This document shows positions 32,486 to 45,775 of a stretch of 64,000 nt of DNA, piece after piece. The DNA is from Eublepharis macularius (lineage: Eukaryota; Chordata; Lepidosauria; Squamata; Eublepharidae), in NCBI RefSeq assembly GCF_028583425.1, contig NC_072791.1, positions 34,045,368 to 34,109,367 on the forward strand, given 5' to 3'. Below the pieces are notes generated by a model. That model was not told where the DNA came from, made no database searches, and saw only the letters and a program-made list of their open reading frames with translations. The position numbers were made by a program, and so were the translations under genes. Each line of letters begins with the position of its first letter. The first letter of the stretch is position 1.

Positions 32486-33753
32486 CTTCAAGAGAAAGAG
32501 AAGATTACTTAATCATTGTTAAATGTGCCACTGAAATGGAATGGTGAATTATCCACATTTTACCATATTCCCTTCAAAGGGAATGACGGTAGCTACTTTT
32601 GAAGTATAAGTGACGTTCTTCCAGGGGAACAGCTTGTCAAACCCACAGGTCAAATAACCCTTTCATGGAGAGGGGAATGATACCCTGTTTGTACTTATCT
32701 GACTAAGGAGAATGGACAGATAAACTAAAGACTCCTGCTATAGCTTTTCAGCTCAAAACAGTATACTGTTTGCAACAGAGTGGAAGATCTGGATCAGACC
32801 TCAGAGTTCTTATGCCTGGGCTCTATGGATCTAATTGATTTTAGGCATTGTCTGAAAAAGGGTTCTACATGTCACCTACTGCAATAAAGCAGCTCTTCAG
32901 ATTTCACAAATGGATGCCATTGCAAATTTGCGCTAGATTGAAGCTGCACAAGTCTATCCAGCAGATGTCTGCACCGCAAGGCATGAAAAGAACACACACA
33001 CACACAAAGACTGCCATCCACCAATCAGGGCAGCAAGAGGAATGGCCTGGCAGAGTACAGTATGCGCTCAAAGTACAGGATCAATTTATAGATTTTTTTA
33101 AAAAATCCTGTACACTGTAATAATCTATTTATTGTGGAAAATCCAGCTATATACACAAAAGAAATCAATACAGTCTACACAGATTCCAAAACATTTTCCT
33201 GGTCGAGGCTGCAAGTTAATATTATCCAATGAACCAACATCTGCTGTAAAATTGTAGTTTAATGATAGTGAGTCTCAAAGGACAGACAATCCCAGACAAT
33301 CTTGCTTAGGCCAAGGGAGGAAACCTACAGGAGGAGGAGACTTGTTCTCAAAACACAGCTCACCTAGTTCAAGGATCAAGCAGACTCCGTTCTCTGCTGG
33401 AACTAAACCTTAACGAGCTCAATTTTGTATCATCTGATCATGATACTAATTAAAGCAAACTGATTATGTGTATTCAATATTTTGGCAGTATTTGTAAGGT
33501 AATGCCTGATTTTCCCAGACCTGAACTCTGAGCAGAAGCATAATTATAATTTAGTCAAACCTCCTTCAATTGCAAGTACATTTTCAGGCTGAATTCAATA
33601 ATTATGCTAGTCATTGAAGACTTTATAAAGAAATCATTAGCACAGTAATTTCACATACTGTTGAGAAACTATTTCCAAGAAAACACTCATTTATTGAAAA
33701 AATTTAGCCACTGGCTTTTTATGCTGTACACAAAAAAATGTATTCGTTTTTAC

Positions 33754-33802
33754 CTGGGTAACCTTCCAAACTTTGTCTCACATTGTCTACAGTGGGATAT
33801 AT
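33754..33802 (-). CDS. TDP1: TDP1 coding exon 10
   Basis: 49 nt, acceptor ending tctttag, donor gtaaaa. Encodes IYPTVDNVRQSLEGYP, residues 431-446. Confidence 0.97.
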
Positions 33803-33884
33803 CTAAAGAACAAAGCATAGTAGCAAGTTAGCTATAAAAATCTGCCTCAGCCAACAGTTCTAGTATTTTTCAGTGTTGCAAAAA

Positions 33885-33945
33885 TTAACAGGAGCCTTGT
33901 GGCCCTTTAAAGACTAACAATGTTTTATTCCAGAAAGCTATTTTA
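33885..33945 (-). repeat. Fragment of short mobile repeat family A
   Basis: The segment aacaggagccttgtggccct followed by aaagactaacaatgttttatt matches the family core (gtagcacctttaagactaac) with divergence. Confidence 0.5.
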
Positions 33946-34435
33946 GCAATGCCTGGGCCTTCCCTCCTATCACAAGCTTAGCATAACTAGTAAAATGTCT
34001 CAATCACACTGAATTTTACATAATTACATTTCACTGTACTGTAGGAACATCTGTACAGGAGCAATACTACAACAAGATGAGAATAATTTTATAGAAAATG
34101 AGTCCTGCTCAGATCCCACTGGATTCATCAAAGCACTCTCCTCTAAATTGTACCCAGAATCCTGAAATAAATTAGGGAAGTTAACTTTCAGTTGTTCAGT
34201 TCAGTTTAGAGTTTATTACGTATAGCCATAGCCCATCACAAAATTACAAAAAACCCATAAACTGAGATAAAAATTAGGTAAAATACAATTGTACACAACT
34301 CTGAACTGAAAAAAACAAGTACTTGAAGCATTTAAAGCAAAAAACTTTTTAAAAGCAAGATTTGAATAAATGGGAATAAGCAGCAGAATTGCTTGTCTAT
34401 ATTTTCTTAATAAATGTACAAAAAGCAATCCATAC

Positions 34436-34621
34436 CAGATGAATGGGAACCTCCTGATCTGTTGGAGACTTCGCACTGTTTCCCAGAGTGACCAAACTTT
34501 GTCTAAACTCTGAGCACAGCCATTTGGACCGGTCAGCTCCCAGGGATCCAATACTTGAGAACTGTCCTATTACTGGCCAAGAATCTTCATCAGTTACTTG
34601 TGTTGCATGATCTTTTAAAAG
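34436..34621 (-). CDS. TDP1: TDP1 coding exon 9
   Basis: 186 nt, acceptor tttttcctcaaacag, donor gtatgg; residues 369-430. Contains SWPVIGQFSSIGSLGADRSK and WLCSEF, a highly conserved region of the family's second half. Confidence 0.97.
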
Positions 34622-34929
34622 CTGTTTGAGGAAAAATAAAAACAAAAGATTATTAAGTTTAGCACATCAAACTGAGCTGAAATGTGTAACTTGACCAGAT
34701 AAGGTATGTCATGGTGACAGATCTTCTTCAATGTCAATAACTGCCCAGCTACTTATATGAATGGGTCTCTCTTCCAAGCCTACATACTGGATTCATGGTA
34801 GATATCAGTGCTGAATCGCAGCTATAAATTTGTAAGAGTTTAACACATTGAAAGCTGTTTTAATATACTATAACCATACTATACGGGCTAATTTCTAATG
34901 GCATAATCTTCTATGGGCTAGCGCTCCTT

Positions 34930-35140
34930 AGGTATGTGTGTAAAGTTGCAATCGACTCATGGTGACCCCAGCAAAGGCCTTTCAAGGCAAGTGAAAAGCA
35001 GAGGTGGTTTACCACTGCCTTTCTCTGCAGAGTCTTCTCTGGTGGTCTCCCATGCAAGTACTGACCCTGCTTCACTTCTGAGACCTGACAAGATCGGGCT
35101 CTACCATGCTGCCTTCCCTCCCATCCTTAGGTACATAAGC
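34930..35140 (-). repeat. 5S-rRNA-derived SINE
   Basis: On the minus strand it begins agcccgatcttgtcaggtct, then agaagtgaagcagggtcagt, acttgcatgggagacc, matching the internal control region of 5S rRNA. A body with ggcagtggtaaaccacctctg and a gtcaccatgagtcgattgca tail follows. 5S-derived SINEs are known from squamates. Confidence 0.8.
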
Positions 35141-37689
35141 TAATAGTAGGGTGTGTGTATCTGTGGAGAGATATGAGCATCCAGATCCACAGATCCCAGG
35201 GGTGTGACTAATAGCCAAATTCATACGCTTTGTAAACGTGTAAGAGGTTCTGGGGCTGAATGTTAATTTGTGGCCCACTGTCTCTTTCTGTCACTTCACC
35301 TTGTATAAAATGTTACTTTTCCTCAGCTGGAAAAAATGATATGCAAAAAATGTTTCAAAAACTGTTGGACATCAGAACTTAGTACAGCAGTATATTAAAA
35401 TTTTGTATTTTAATAATTTCTTTGAAAAGTACAGCACTCCTTCTGCAAATGGAGTCCTTTAACTGCTTAATACTTTTGGAAATTCAGTTTAGTGGGATTC
35501 TGGGGAACAAAAACTTTCCAGAACTGCTTACTGTGATGAGTCTGTATGTACTGCTTGCTGCAGTTGGTTGGGGTGATGGCTTCACTGCCTTGTGCTGCAG
35601 CAGCCAAGTTATCAGCCAAGCTGTGGACCTGTGTGAGTGTGTGTAGGGAAAGAGAAAAAAGGGAGTTGATATTAGAAGCTAAATTGATTAAACCTGGAAG
35701 CCAATCAGGACAAGAAGAGTAGATCTTTTCACTAAAGCCAATGGCCCAGTAAATGGAACCCTCAGTATATATGAACTACTCAAACTATACCAAGTCCTGG
35801 ACTAACTCATTCACTGACCAGTCTTAGTGGCTTGGAAGGAAAAAAAATCTGACCAAGCGCTGCAACTGCGATATTTGTTAGTGCCAGTGCGGTCCCTTCC
35901 AGATGTGAGGCCCTGTGGAGATTTTAAAAATCCTCTAAATGAGCTCTTCCCACAAATTCCCCATGTGTGTGTGTGTGTTTGTGAAGCATAAGCCAGAGCC
36001 ATAAAATGTAGCAATACAATCAGCTGGCTAAGTAACCCATGTATGTGTACATGCAGAAGTCAGCTCAAGCACTGGAACACAGAGCTATTCACATGAATTA
36101 TTTATTCAGGATATATTGTAGAACAACCACACACAATGCAATTCCACAGTAAAGGTGTTCAGAGGAGGAACTTTATGCCAATGAGAATTTAGCAATGGGA
36201 ACCAGTCACCATGTCTTCAGATTTGAATAAAAAATCAAAGATTATGTTTTGAGTTTGTTCTTTACTTGCAGGGTGGCTCAGCTCAATCACGGACTGGGCC
36301 GATTGCTCTGAGAAAGTTAAGATCCTAGAGAGGTACAGGCCTAAGGAAACAGTTTAGTTAGATGACTGATTCAGTATTTCTTCTGAGATGTGCCTTTGGT
36401 GGAATTGGCAGTATAATCATCTTGATTCCTAATCCAGTATCTTCTTAGACTCCACATTCCTTTATTCTTTAAAGTTCCTGAATAAATTGAGGACCTAGCT
36501 ACACATTACAAAGCTACAAGGATTTTCAGACACACATGAAAAGGTCCCTTCTGAGAATTCTGTTCCCAGGTATGTGGTGACCCAATTCAGATCACGATGC
36601 AGCACAATGAGAAATGCCTCCTCCCCATTTGCTCCACTGGGTACGTGTGTGTAACCCCATAAGTACACATGGAACTCCCCTGGGGCTGTTTCAAGTCAGG
36701 AAAATAGCATACAGAGGAGGCATAAACACCCCTCTCCCCCATGCCATTGTCCAAATCTGAGCTAAGGTCCTCAAAGCCTGGGAGTAGCTTTCCCAGCATG
36801 GAATCTGCAAAATATGAGGACATAAGGAAAACATATTGTTAGCACCAAGAAAAGTGGCTTCTGGGGTTTTATGCACTCTCCATATGTTCAGTTATCAAAA
36901 CTACCCTCCAGACGAAGCAAGAGTTAACTTCCTTCCCCTACAGACTCTTTTTTTTGGACAGCTCACAGAGTTTGATCTCCAAGATTCTGACAGAGGGACA
37001 GACTGTAAAAAGTTTAACACAGATGGTGGGCAGCATAACAAGACATTATTATTCCCTTCCCTAGTTTTAGGGACTTCCAACACACAGCCTCCCATTTATT
37101 GGGAGGGGGCAAGAGTCCCTCAATTACCACAGAAATTGGCCAATTATATGCTTCTACGGCAAATTATAGTTTGTTGTAATGCCCATATCACGTCATGGTT
37201 TGTTCTCTGTCCTCCAAACCTGGATGTGGTTTGGAAATTGGGGGGGGGGGGTTTGCAGGGAGAACTAGGCATCATTTGATTTGGACACTGTAACAAATCT
37301 TTCTACCCATTTCTAAGGACAATGAGAGAAGGGATGTGCAGGCCCCTTAGCAAATCATGGTTTGTCATTACATATGAGTTTTGTCATTCACTCCACAAAA
37401 TCTAGGCTGCATCACAAAGTACATTATTTCTTCAATCTTCAATACAAAAATAAACTCTGCCTTTGGCACTCCAACTGGGAACGCAATTTCTATCTCTGTT
37501 ATAAAAGTAGTGGTTCCATGCAGTACTGTGGTATTTCGGGGAGGTTATTTGCAGACATTAAACTGCCGCTTCGCTGATGCTTCTTTCAATTGCTAAGTGT
37601 TGTATGTGCAACTTGCACCAGAGACAGACAAGAACTAACCCAAATATATTGTGTGGTTTTGGCATATATCTATATTGTGTGGTTGTGGC

Positions 37690-37868
37690 ATATATATATA
37701 TATATATATGGCATATATATATAGATATATATAGATAGATATATATAGATATAGATAGATAGATAGATAGATATAGATATATAGATAGATATAGATATAG
37801 ATATAGATATATAGATATAGATATATAGATATATATATAGATATAGATAGATAGATAGATATAGATAT

Positions 37869-37906
<38 letters not shown>
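37690..37906 (+). repeat. Compound (TA)n/(GATA)n/(GA)n microsatellite
   Basis: About 215 bp of interrupted gata and ata units ending in about 20 ga units. It generates spurious open frames rich in Tyr/Ile/Ser and in Leu/Ser on the minus strand. Confidence 0.97.
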
Positions 37907-37907
<1 letters not shown>

Positions 37908-38026
37908 AAGGTTCAAGACTGATCACTCGTACCAGTTTCCAGATCCACCAGAGAATTGTTGAGGAAGTGGTCAAGGTAGAGGAAAAGGCACAGAGGAAAA
38001 GACAACAGGATATCAACATTCAGTAC

Positions 38027-38105
38027 CTTTCTTAGTCTGAGATGACCCCATTTCTCTTTCTCAGTGTTTTGGAATCGGCCAGGAGTGGACCCAAGAAGAT
38101 ATACT
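38027..38105 (-). CDS. TDP1: TDP1 coding exon 8
   Basis: 79 nt, acceptor gttttttctttag, donor gtactg. Completes R342 and encodes [20 protein letters not shown] and HLRLRK, with the family's GSTPGRF motif. Confidence 0.97.
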
Positions 38106-41064
38106 CTAAAGAAAAAACACACAAAATGCCATGTAGGATAATTCTACATTAGAATTATAAAGAGAGGCAGAGGAAAATTATTTCAGAGTTGCTATTAGGA
38201 GTGTGCTGAGAAAAATTGTTTTATTTTCCTATGTGGGATTAGAATAGGGGAAATTTTACCTTGACTGATTTTCAGGTAGGACTTTACTGGTTTGGGATTC
38301 AAATCTGCAGGGTTTGTTGGGGGGAGGGGTGGTTCTGGATTTTGGACCATTATTTTCAACAGAGACTGTATTCAAGGGTCTGGAGCAACTGTTTATACAG
38401 CTAACAGCACCAAATTTGCACAGAACACATTCCTCCCTTTTATCTAACTACTCCCTAAGTTTAAAGAAGATTGAACAACAGGGCTTGATTTTACTGACCC
38501 CTGAAATAGGTGCCTTTTTGGCGCAGGCACACTTCTGTTTATCAATTCCTACGGCAGAGAAATTAAGGTCAAGTGGCAGCCTGGCAGGAGACTGCTGGCC
38601 AGTAAGCAGTGTTGCCAAACAAACAAACAAACAAAAAACCCTGCCCGCATTCATTTCATTTCCCTACTCTCACAGCGACTAGCTATACATTTTTTTTACG
38701 TTTCTGCTGAAAACTGTGTTTGCCATCCTTCCCTATTTTGGTTTGTTATTTGTTTCCCTTCAGAAAGTTAAGGCAGTTTTCTTAGCAGAAAACTCCCCCC
38801 CCCCTCGTCCTGCAGCTCTGCTATTATTCCCTTGAGGGGTGGGGGGTGGAGAGGCTATTTCACAACCAAATGACACCAGGGAGGCTGGTGCTGCCAGTCC
38901 GCTAGAGACCCCCCAAGAGAACTGGTCTGAAAGGGTTCAGTTCTATGGGCCTGAGAACGTCCCCAGCCACTGAACTTGTAAAGAGAAAAGAGACTTTGCC
39001 TCCAGAAAGGAGGGAGGAGAGGAAGAGCGAGCCAGAACTGAAGCTCTGCTGGACCTTGATCCTGGTTTGTGCTAGTAGGGAGCTGCCTGCCACAGGCCAG
39101 TGCCTGAGAAATCTGCAGAATCAAGGAAAAACAAGATGCCTGCTGCATTGCTGACATTAAAAAAAAGCAAAAGATTTTTTGAGAAGGGACTTTCATAATT
39201 TCCAAGCATCCCGGATATGTGTTACTGTTCTGGAAAATCCCAGTAGTGGCCTGAAATGGCAATTCATGTGTAATACTTTCAGCTTTGGAATTTCATAATG
39301 CAACACCCCTAGTTACTACTGCCCTTAGTGCCGGTTAAATTGCTCTAGATACAAACCAGAAAGTACCTTTTGGGGAAAGCAGTAATTTTTCATTTAATGC
39401 CTTAATTTTAGCTTTGATCCTAAAGGCATTCATAGACCAATGGTGCCCGGCCAATGTTGTTTTTCCAGAACTTTGTGTCTATTTTCAATATCTACATCAC
39501 TGTGAACTGACATACAAACATTAACAATTTGTCAACATTGCAGATTAATATGAATTGGATCAACTAATTCAATATATCTACAATTCACTGTGGCTTCCTT
39601 TTCTATTTTTGCAAGATACTGATTTATTTACCTTGCTATCACTATGCCTCTTCAAAGGAGTTCCTAATTTTTGGCAAAAAAAATTGTATTACACACACAG
39701 AAACAGGAAAGATTTCAAAAGGTTCTTTAGAAACTAAGGATACTAAATTCCCAGACTTATTCTACTGTTGCTTGAAAATCCTAAAAATAGAATTTTGAGC
39801 ATGTGTACATTAATTAACTGCTTTCATTTATGCATTTGCAGGCAGACACTGCTGTAAAGAAAGAAAATATTTTCCGTTCAACTTTTAAAATCTCAGAAGA
39901 TTATTAAATGTACTTCAAGGAAGAGCAGCAGCTAGACCATAATGCAGTTATTCAAGGAGTTTCTTTGAAATCAGTTTGTATTCACTGTGTATTAAATTCA
40001 CTTCCTGTTCTCCCTAGATCAATTTAAGTGATCAAGGAACCGAGAACTATTACAAACTACAGCTTCCATTGAGCATATGCAATTCTAAATTTTATTGTGC
40101 AAGTCAGAACAATTTTCTACTACCACTACCAAGGAAGTTTCCATATGTAAATATTTTCTAGGTTTTCTCAAATAATTTACCCTGTTAATAAATTGACATT
40201 TTAATTTTCAGTCTTTTCAGATACGATAAAAGGCATAAGAGATCTAAACGGATTACTCTGAAGAGACAAAAATAGAAATAATTCAATCACAGAGTCCATG
40301 CCAAAGGCTGAGATGATCTTAAGTTCCCTCCCAATGCTGTCTACACTTCTAACATGGGAAAAGGCTCTGTGATTTGTGTTTCCTCCTCTCCGTTTCTACT
40401 GCCAGTCATGTTGTCCACAAGGACACAGTCAAGTCCATAGACGGGAGCAGCAGAATAGCATATTGCAGGACAATATCCATATGAACCTACCTGTCCACTC
40501 CAGTCATCTTTGGATGCCTTACTTCAGGTGCCTCCGTCATCTGAGGCTAGATGGGGAGGAACTTGGGAAAAGGCCTTCTTGATCAGGGCCCTGAAACTTT
40601 GGAACTCCCTCCTCAGGAAGACTCGCTTGTCTGTTACTGTCTCCCACCAGAGGGTGACGCCATTTTTGTTTTGTTTGGAACACCCTCAGTAAACCCTTAT
40701 TAACTCTCCTCCCTTGTTATATGAGTGTTTGTTTGTATGTCTATATTTTATTGTATTTTATAGATATTTAAAATCTTATTTTAATGTTTTAAAATCTGAT
40801 ATTTGCTGCCTTGGGGAACCTATTTGGGAAGAAATGCAGCATATAAGTGTTTTATACAAATAATACCTGTTCACACAAAAAAACCTATTTCGAAGTAGGA
40901 ACTAAAGAGAACTTAGTGATCTCGTTGTTCACTATGTTCACGCAGAGCAACTTCGATCCTGGAGGAATTCTTACCTGAAGTTCCCTAGTAATACATATTC
41001 ACAAAGAACAAAACTAAATTTACACAATTATTTTTAGAAGTAACTTATAGCCCAAAGTATGTAC
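38106..41064 (-). other. TDP1: TDP1 intron 7 (3 kb)
   Basis: Contains a LINE 3'-end-like block at 40480-40870. The remainder shows nothing I can support. Confidence 0.8.
40480..40870 (+). mobile_element. 3' end of an L2/CR1-type LINE
   Basis: The stretch ALKLWNSLLRKTRL near 40590 resembles the C-terminal ORF2 segment (AxxLWNSLPxxVR) common to these LINEs. A 3' UTR with tgctgccttggggaacc and a short AT-rich end follow. Confidence 0.55.
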
Positions 41065-41235
41065 CTTGTCTCTGAAAGATCATGTTGCTTGATTACTTCA
41101 ATCCATTCATTGAGAGCCAAGGATTTGTAAGACATCAAGTAGCTGATCAGATCAGACTTAAAATTGGTACGGGATTCACCAGCAGACCCAGGAGCTCCAG
41201 GGGGTAGCTTTGGATATAAAGGGCTTAGCCATATG
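41065..41235 (-). CDS. TDP1: TDP1 coding exon 7
   Basis: 171 nt, acceptor tttatcttgcag, donor gtacat. Residues 286-341, split codons on both sides. Contains IWLSPLYP and [15 protein letters not shown]. The loop after LYP is a few residues shorter than in human. Confidence 0.97.
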
Positions 41236-43671
41236 CTGCAAGATAAACATGAAAAGCTTGAATGCTGTATTGCAGAACTGCAACATTACACTTGTTTACT
41301 ATAGTCCAGTAACCAAAGAGTAGCTGCCAAATTAAATTCTATTCTGTGACAATGCTGGTATTTGCTTTTTCCAAACAGCAGCACAAGAAATTCTGCCTAT
41401 AGGCTTAGATCCAAAGAACTCAGAGCAAAACGGAGCTTGCATATCAGATCTCTGGCGCCTTCTCCTTTTTGCTGCAGCCACCTGAACCACTGAAAAGCAA
41501 TTTCCAAACATCAAGAGACCCTGGGCAATTGTTTAGAATGCATTGTAGTGGGAAGGGGAAAGCAGTGGATACTGGATACCACACACACCACCTCTGTGCA
41601 AACCCATGCTACAATTGCACAAGAATTGCCCTTCCCGCTGCAACCCAACTACACCATATCCTGTGCTACTCTCCAAAAGTCACGAGGTGCTCAAGTGTGG
41701 CTGGGTAGTAGGGCATGTATTGGAGGCTGCAGGAAGCTGTGAATAGCAACAGATATTTATTGTGACCTCTGCTCTGCTTTTTGCACCCAAGCCATAGTGT
41801 ATACTATGCCCCACTAAGAGACATTCTGTAGTTTATTTCTATTTCAGTATCAGCCATAAGAGTCTATTATCATTAAAAAACATATATCAACTTTCCAAAA
41901 TTTTTAAAGTTAACATGACCACCCTTTCCTTCAGTACAGTGAAGTCAAAGAGGTGATGAGTTCTTGTGACCCACCCTGCTACTGACTCCCAAATCTACTT
42001 TCAATCTCAAATAGTCATGACACGCCTGTATATTCAGCCTCCCCTGAGTCTCTATGAATTCTGACCTTGAGAGTGGTCTCTTCCAGGCCTTTATCACTGC
42101 ATGGAGACAGCAGGGTGCAGATCACAGCCAGGGGAATCCCTCATTCAAGTAACTGTTGCACTACCCAGTGCCAGCATCCTGTTCTACACACAGTGAAAAG
42201 TCAAGGTAAGGCACATGGGAGCCCAATACTGCTATGAACAGGGCTGGAGAGTACCTTCCGTCTGTCCCTAGTGTCAACTATCTTGAGCTGAGTACAGAGA
42301 CAGAATCCTAACCTTTCTACACAGCTTTCCACTGTCCCTTCCTGTGAACTCTATAAGCTAATTCTCCTGCTCCTGCTCACTTGCTTCCATTCATTCTCCT
42401 CCATGACTGTTCCAGTTGCAGAGAGGAAGAGAGAGAGAACAAACAGAACAACAGCAAAAGCACAAATGATGCAGCCAATGGAGCTGTACGTAATAACCTA
42501 ACGTGATCAGCCAATGGAAGTCCAAAACTGCAAGGGGAGTCTAAGATATTCCTATGTATGAGCAACTTGTAATCACTAATTTTAAATAGACTTTAAGATA
42601 AAATGTAATAAGAATGAACTAACAATTTTTACATAATTTACAAAGATGTTTCAAATACAGATAACCTTGTCTGATGTTTGAAGTTAAAAGATAATCAATT
42701 AGCCAAGAATATGAGCCCTTCTGAATCGGAAGTGAGTTATTGTTAGGAGAAGGTTCTGAAACTATAAATATGAGAAGCTGAATTAACTGAGAGCTTCTTA
42801 CTAGAAGGTGCTTCTTGCCTATGACTTGTTTATCTTTGGGTAGGATACTTTCTTGGACTCATGTAATTGCTCTCCTTTAATGATCTATGTAGTTATAATG
42901 GCTGGTATGATTTTCAATTGATTGCGTTAATATTAAGAGTGCTGAATAATCATGTTTAAATAATAAAGGCTTAGAATGGAAGCAGAGGTTCTGTAATAGT
43001 ATTGTTACTATACCTGGTAATGAACCTCAATCGTCATTTGTGGCATACCTCTTACCAGGAGTTAAATGATTTGATACAGGAAACTTAACTAGATGCTTAG
43101 GGTCATCTACATCTGAATCGGTAATGACTGCAGTCATCCGGAACACTGCTTTCTTGCCAGCACAATATGGTAGAAGACTAAAATGATAGGACTGTGGTTA
43201 GCTCCAGCAGGTTGTTTTTAAACTTCCTCCCCTCAATTTGTACCTAACCTGGACAGCCCAGGCGATCTTGTCAGATCCCAGAAGCTAAGCAGGGTTGGCC
43301 TTTGTTAGTGCTTGAATGGGAGACCACCAAGGAAGTCTATGGTCACTACATAGAAGCAGACAATGGCAAACCACCTCTATGGGGTCACCATAACTCAGCT
43401 GTCACTTGGGGTCACCATAACACAGTTGTCGGCATGCACACACATACCATTTGTAGATATATGATTCAAAGGAGTTTCATTGCTAAAGTGGTTTTTGAGT
43501 CATGAAACAGGAAAAAAGTGGGTGGAATCAGAAAGGCCCTTCTGCAGGAAACATGTCATTTAAAAATGGATCAAGATGACAAGGGGCAGCTAAGCAATGT
43601 GCCACTGTCAGGAGTCTGATGGTCTGAACCTTTTCTAGGGAAGTTAAGTATCTTAAAATCTCCATGCTCAC
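41236..43671 (-). other. TDP1: TDP1 intron 6 (2.4 kb)
   Basis: Contains a 5S-rRNA-derived SINE at 43250-43450. Otherwise nothing recognisable. Confidence 0.8.
43250..43450 (+). repeat. 5S-rRNA-derived SINE
   Basis: Reads gatcttgtcagatcccagaa, gctaagcagggttggcc, gcttgaatgggagaccacca, matching 5S rRNA box A-IE-C, then the same body as 34930 (ggcaaaccacctctatgggg) and a cacacacat tail. Confidence 0.85.
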
Positions 43672-43764
43672 CCTTGTGTTTTCTGGTACCAGTCATCTTC
43701 AATAAGATTGGATGTATGTATCACCACACGGAGGCCTTCCTCATAGCACAACAACATCATTTTT
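43672..43764 (-). CDS. TDP1: TDP1 coding exon 6 (K of first HxK)
   Basis: 93 nt, acceptor ctttatatag, donor gtgagc. Completes T254 and encodes [20 protein letters not shown] and [11 protein letters not shown]255 is the catalytic lysine and HTSN carries the conserved Asn of the first motif. Confidence 0.97.
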
Positions 43765-44191
43765 CTATATAAAGCAAAGTGTTAAAATTAGCACAGGAAG
43801 GAAGTATAAAAATAACGTTAAAAGTCAGTGGGCTCAAAATACCTGATGTCTCTTTTAACACACTTCAGATACATACAAAACATAACTTTTACTTTATAGC
43901 TATTCAATAACCACAATTACATCCATCATAAATATAAAAGCTGATTATCTATTCTTTCCATCTGGTGGTAACAGTCATCTAACACCCAGATGCTGGTGCG
44001 AAAACAAACTGAGGGCAGTCAGTATTGCTTTAGAAAACAGTCATGACTGAACATTTTGCCTCTGCATGTTGCTTTAAGATAATAGCATTGTCTTCTGTAT
44101 AATGAAGATCCATAAACTGTTGGTACTCATGAGGTTTTTAAAGTTTTGAATGGATCACTGACTGGTGCAGACCAGTTTGGAACAGGGGACA

Positions 44192-44727
44192 TGTAGCGGC
44201 CCGAAGGGTGATCAAGGATTGAGACCAGCAAGAAATCAGGAAGGAAAGCAGTTTTATTAGCCGGCTGGGAACTCAGCGTGACTTTGTCACAAAGGACTGA
44301 GCCCCCTACCCATGAGTACAAACTTCCTTAAATACATAAGTAAAGCAGCTGAAACATCTTAATCACATGCATAAGTGCTATGCCACTCATTGGTTACAAA
44401 CAGTATTCGGTTACAACAGTATTTGGTTACTTGTTGATTACATACGTTTACTTCTGGTATTTGGCAGATACAATGTTGGCTATGATTTGACTTGGCTCTA
44501 ATTTAACTATGAGCTATGAAGCTATCTTCTGAGGACTCCATGACCGTTCATGTCGCCCTTCTTCCTCCTTCCTCCCAGCTACTCCCTTTCTTGTGCTGAA
44601 CAGATACTCTTTGATTGAGACCAGCTATTTTGAACATCATTACAGTGACCATTTGTTTCACTGCAGACTGTCTGTCACAGACATATGCAAGACAGATAGC
44701 ATTTGTGGGCATTTAAGGGTACAAACA
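44192..44727 (-). mobile_element. Solo LTR of an endogenous retrovirus
   Basis: On the minus strand it starts TGTTTGTACCC and ends GGGCCGCTACA, has a TATA-like atttaagg near 44335 and AATAAA at 44258-44253, 61 bp before the end. A 4-bp target-site duplication, GACA, lies at 44188-44191 and 44728-44731, the size typical of gammaretroviruses. Whether it belongs to the same family as the Gag at 437-3163 cannot be told here. Confidence 0.85.
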
Positions 44728-45577
44728 GACATAGTATAAAAACAGATATCTGTACTGCCTCCTAGAGCAAGCCCACTTGCCCAATACTTGAACAACCTTT
44801 TCTACCTCCCAGATTATAACCAGTCAAAGGATTTTTTTAAACAACTGGAAATTACTTATACATTTTAGTAGTTCTGTTCATATGGTCATTTATTCTTAAA
44901 CAAGGAAGCGTGTAATTTATAAATTACATGCCACAGAATCCACTAATGGAAACGTTCCTTTTTTATAGATTTCATGTATCATTTTTTTTTAATATTTCAG
45001 GAACTAAAATTATAGTAGAACGCTAAACTGAAAAAAGTCATGTTATTCTGTATTTTTCCACCCCATGTGCTGATTGCCTTAGAAGCCGATACTTGAGAAT
45101 AAAATGCACTGGGGAAATAATACACCCAATTCATATCACTGACTCATTCCAAAACCTCAAATAATGCCTCTAACATTATAAACATATGAAACTTAAAAAT
45201 TAAAGCAATCACTAATTCAGAAACTGAACATTTCTTGCTGTGCATGCTAGCATTCAGAATAACCTAGACAAGGAACATTAGTGAAATATTTCTTCTGAGC
45301 AAGAAGCCTTAATTGTTCAATGGTAAAGAACTGAACTATAATAAAACGGGAAGCCAGACCAACATTGCTGCATTTGTCATCTTATAAAAAATGGAATTCA
45401 TTACAAGTGAAAAAAACCCCACGTCATATGATCCTAACACCATTCACAGTCAAGGGGTGTCACATGTATTTCTCAAGTACCTCCACCAACAGATGAGACA
45501 AGAAGCTAAAGGAATAGTCAGTTTGGGATACAGAACAGTGACAGTCTGCTGTTCAGCTACAAAAAGATAAATTCAGA

Positions 45578-45775
45578 TACGTCGCCACGTTTCTCTGTAG
45601 CAGCAAAATAAAACACGAGTCCACTTGCATCTTAAATACTAAAAAAACTACTTGTTTGATTGGATATTGTTTCAATTTCTCCTTCTGTTCTCTGCATCCG
45701 ATGTAGTGAGCTCTGACTCATGAAAGCTTATGCTAGAATACACTGTGTTAGTCTTTACTGGACTCCTGCTTTCTT
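45578..45775. repeat. Diverged inverted copy of short mobile repeat family A
   Basis: Left part gccacgtttctctgtagcag...acgagtccacttgcatctta and right part catgaaagcttatgctagaa...gtctttactggactcctgc face each other, as in the other foldbacks. No clear target-site duplication was found. Confidence 0.6.

Larger units (their letters stand above)
34622..38026 (-). other. TDP1: TDP1 intron 8 (3.4 kb)
   Basis: Holds a 5S-like SINE (34930-35140), a small GT run near 35963 and the large GATA/GA microsatellite that ends about 115 bp from exon 8. Nothing else supportable. Confidence 0.8.

Noticed and set aside
34930..35140. A possible 5S rRNA gene or pseudogene
   Set aside because: Only the internal promoter part resembles 5S rRNA; the rest is the SINE body shared with 43250-43450.
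37558..38019. Minus-strand frames rich in Tyr-Ile and Ser-Leu, resembling membrane proteins
   Set aside because: They translate the GATA/GA microsatellite; no start context or homology.
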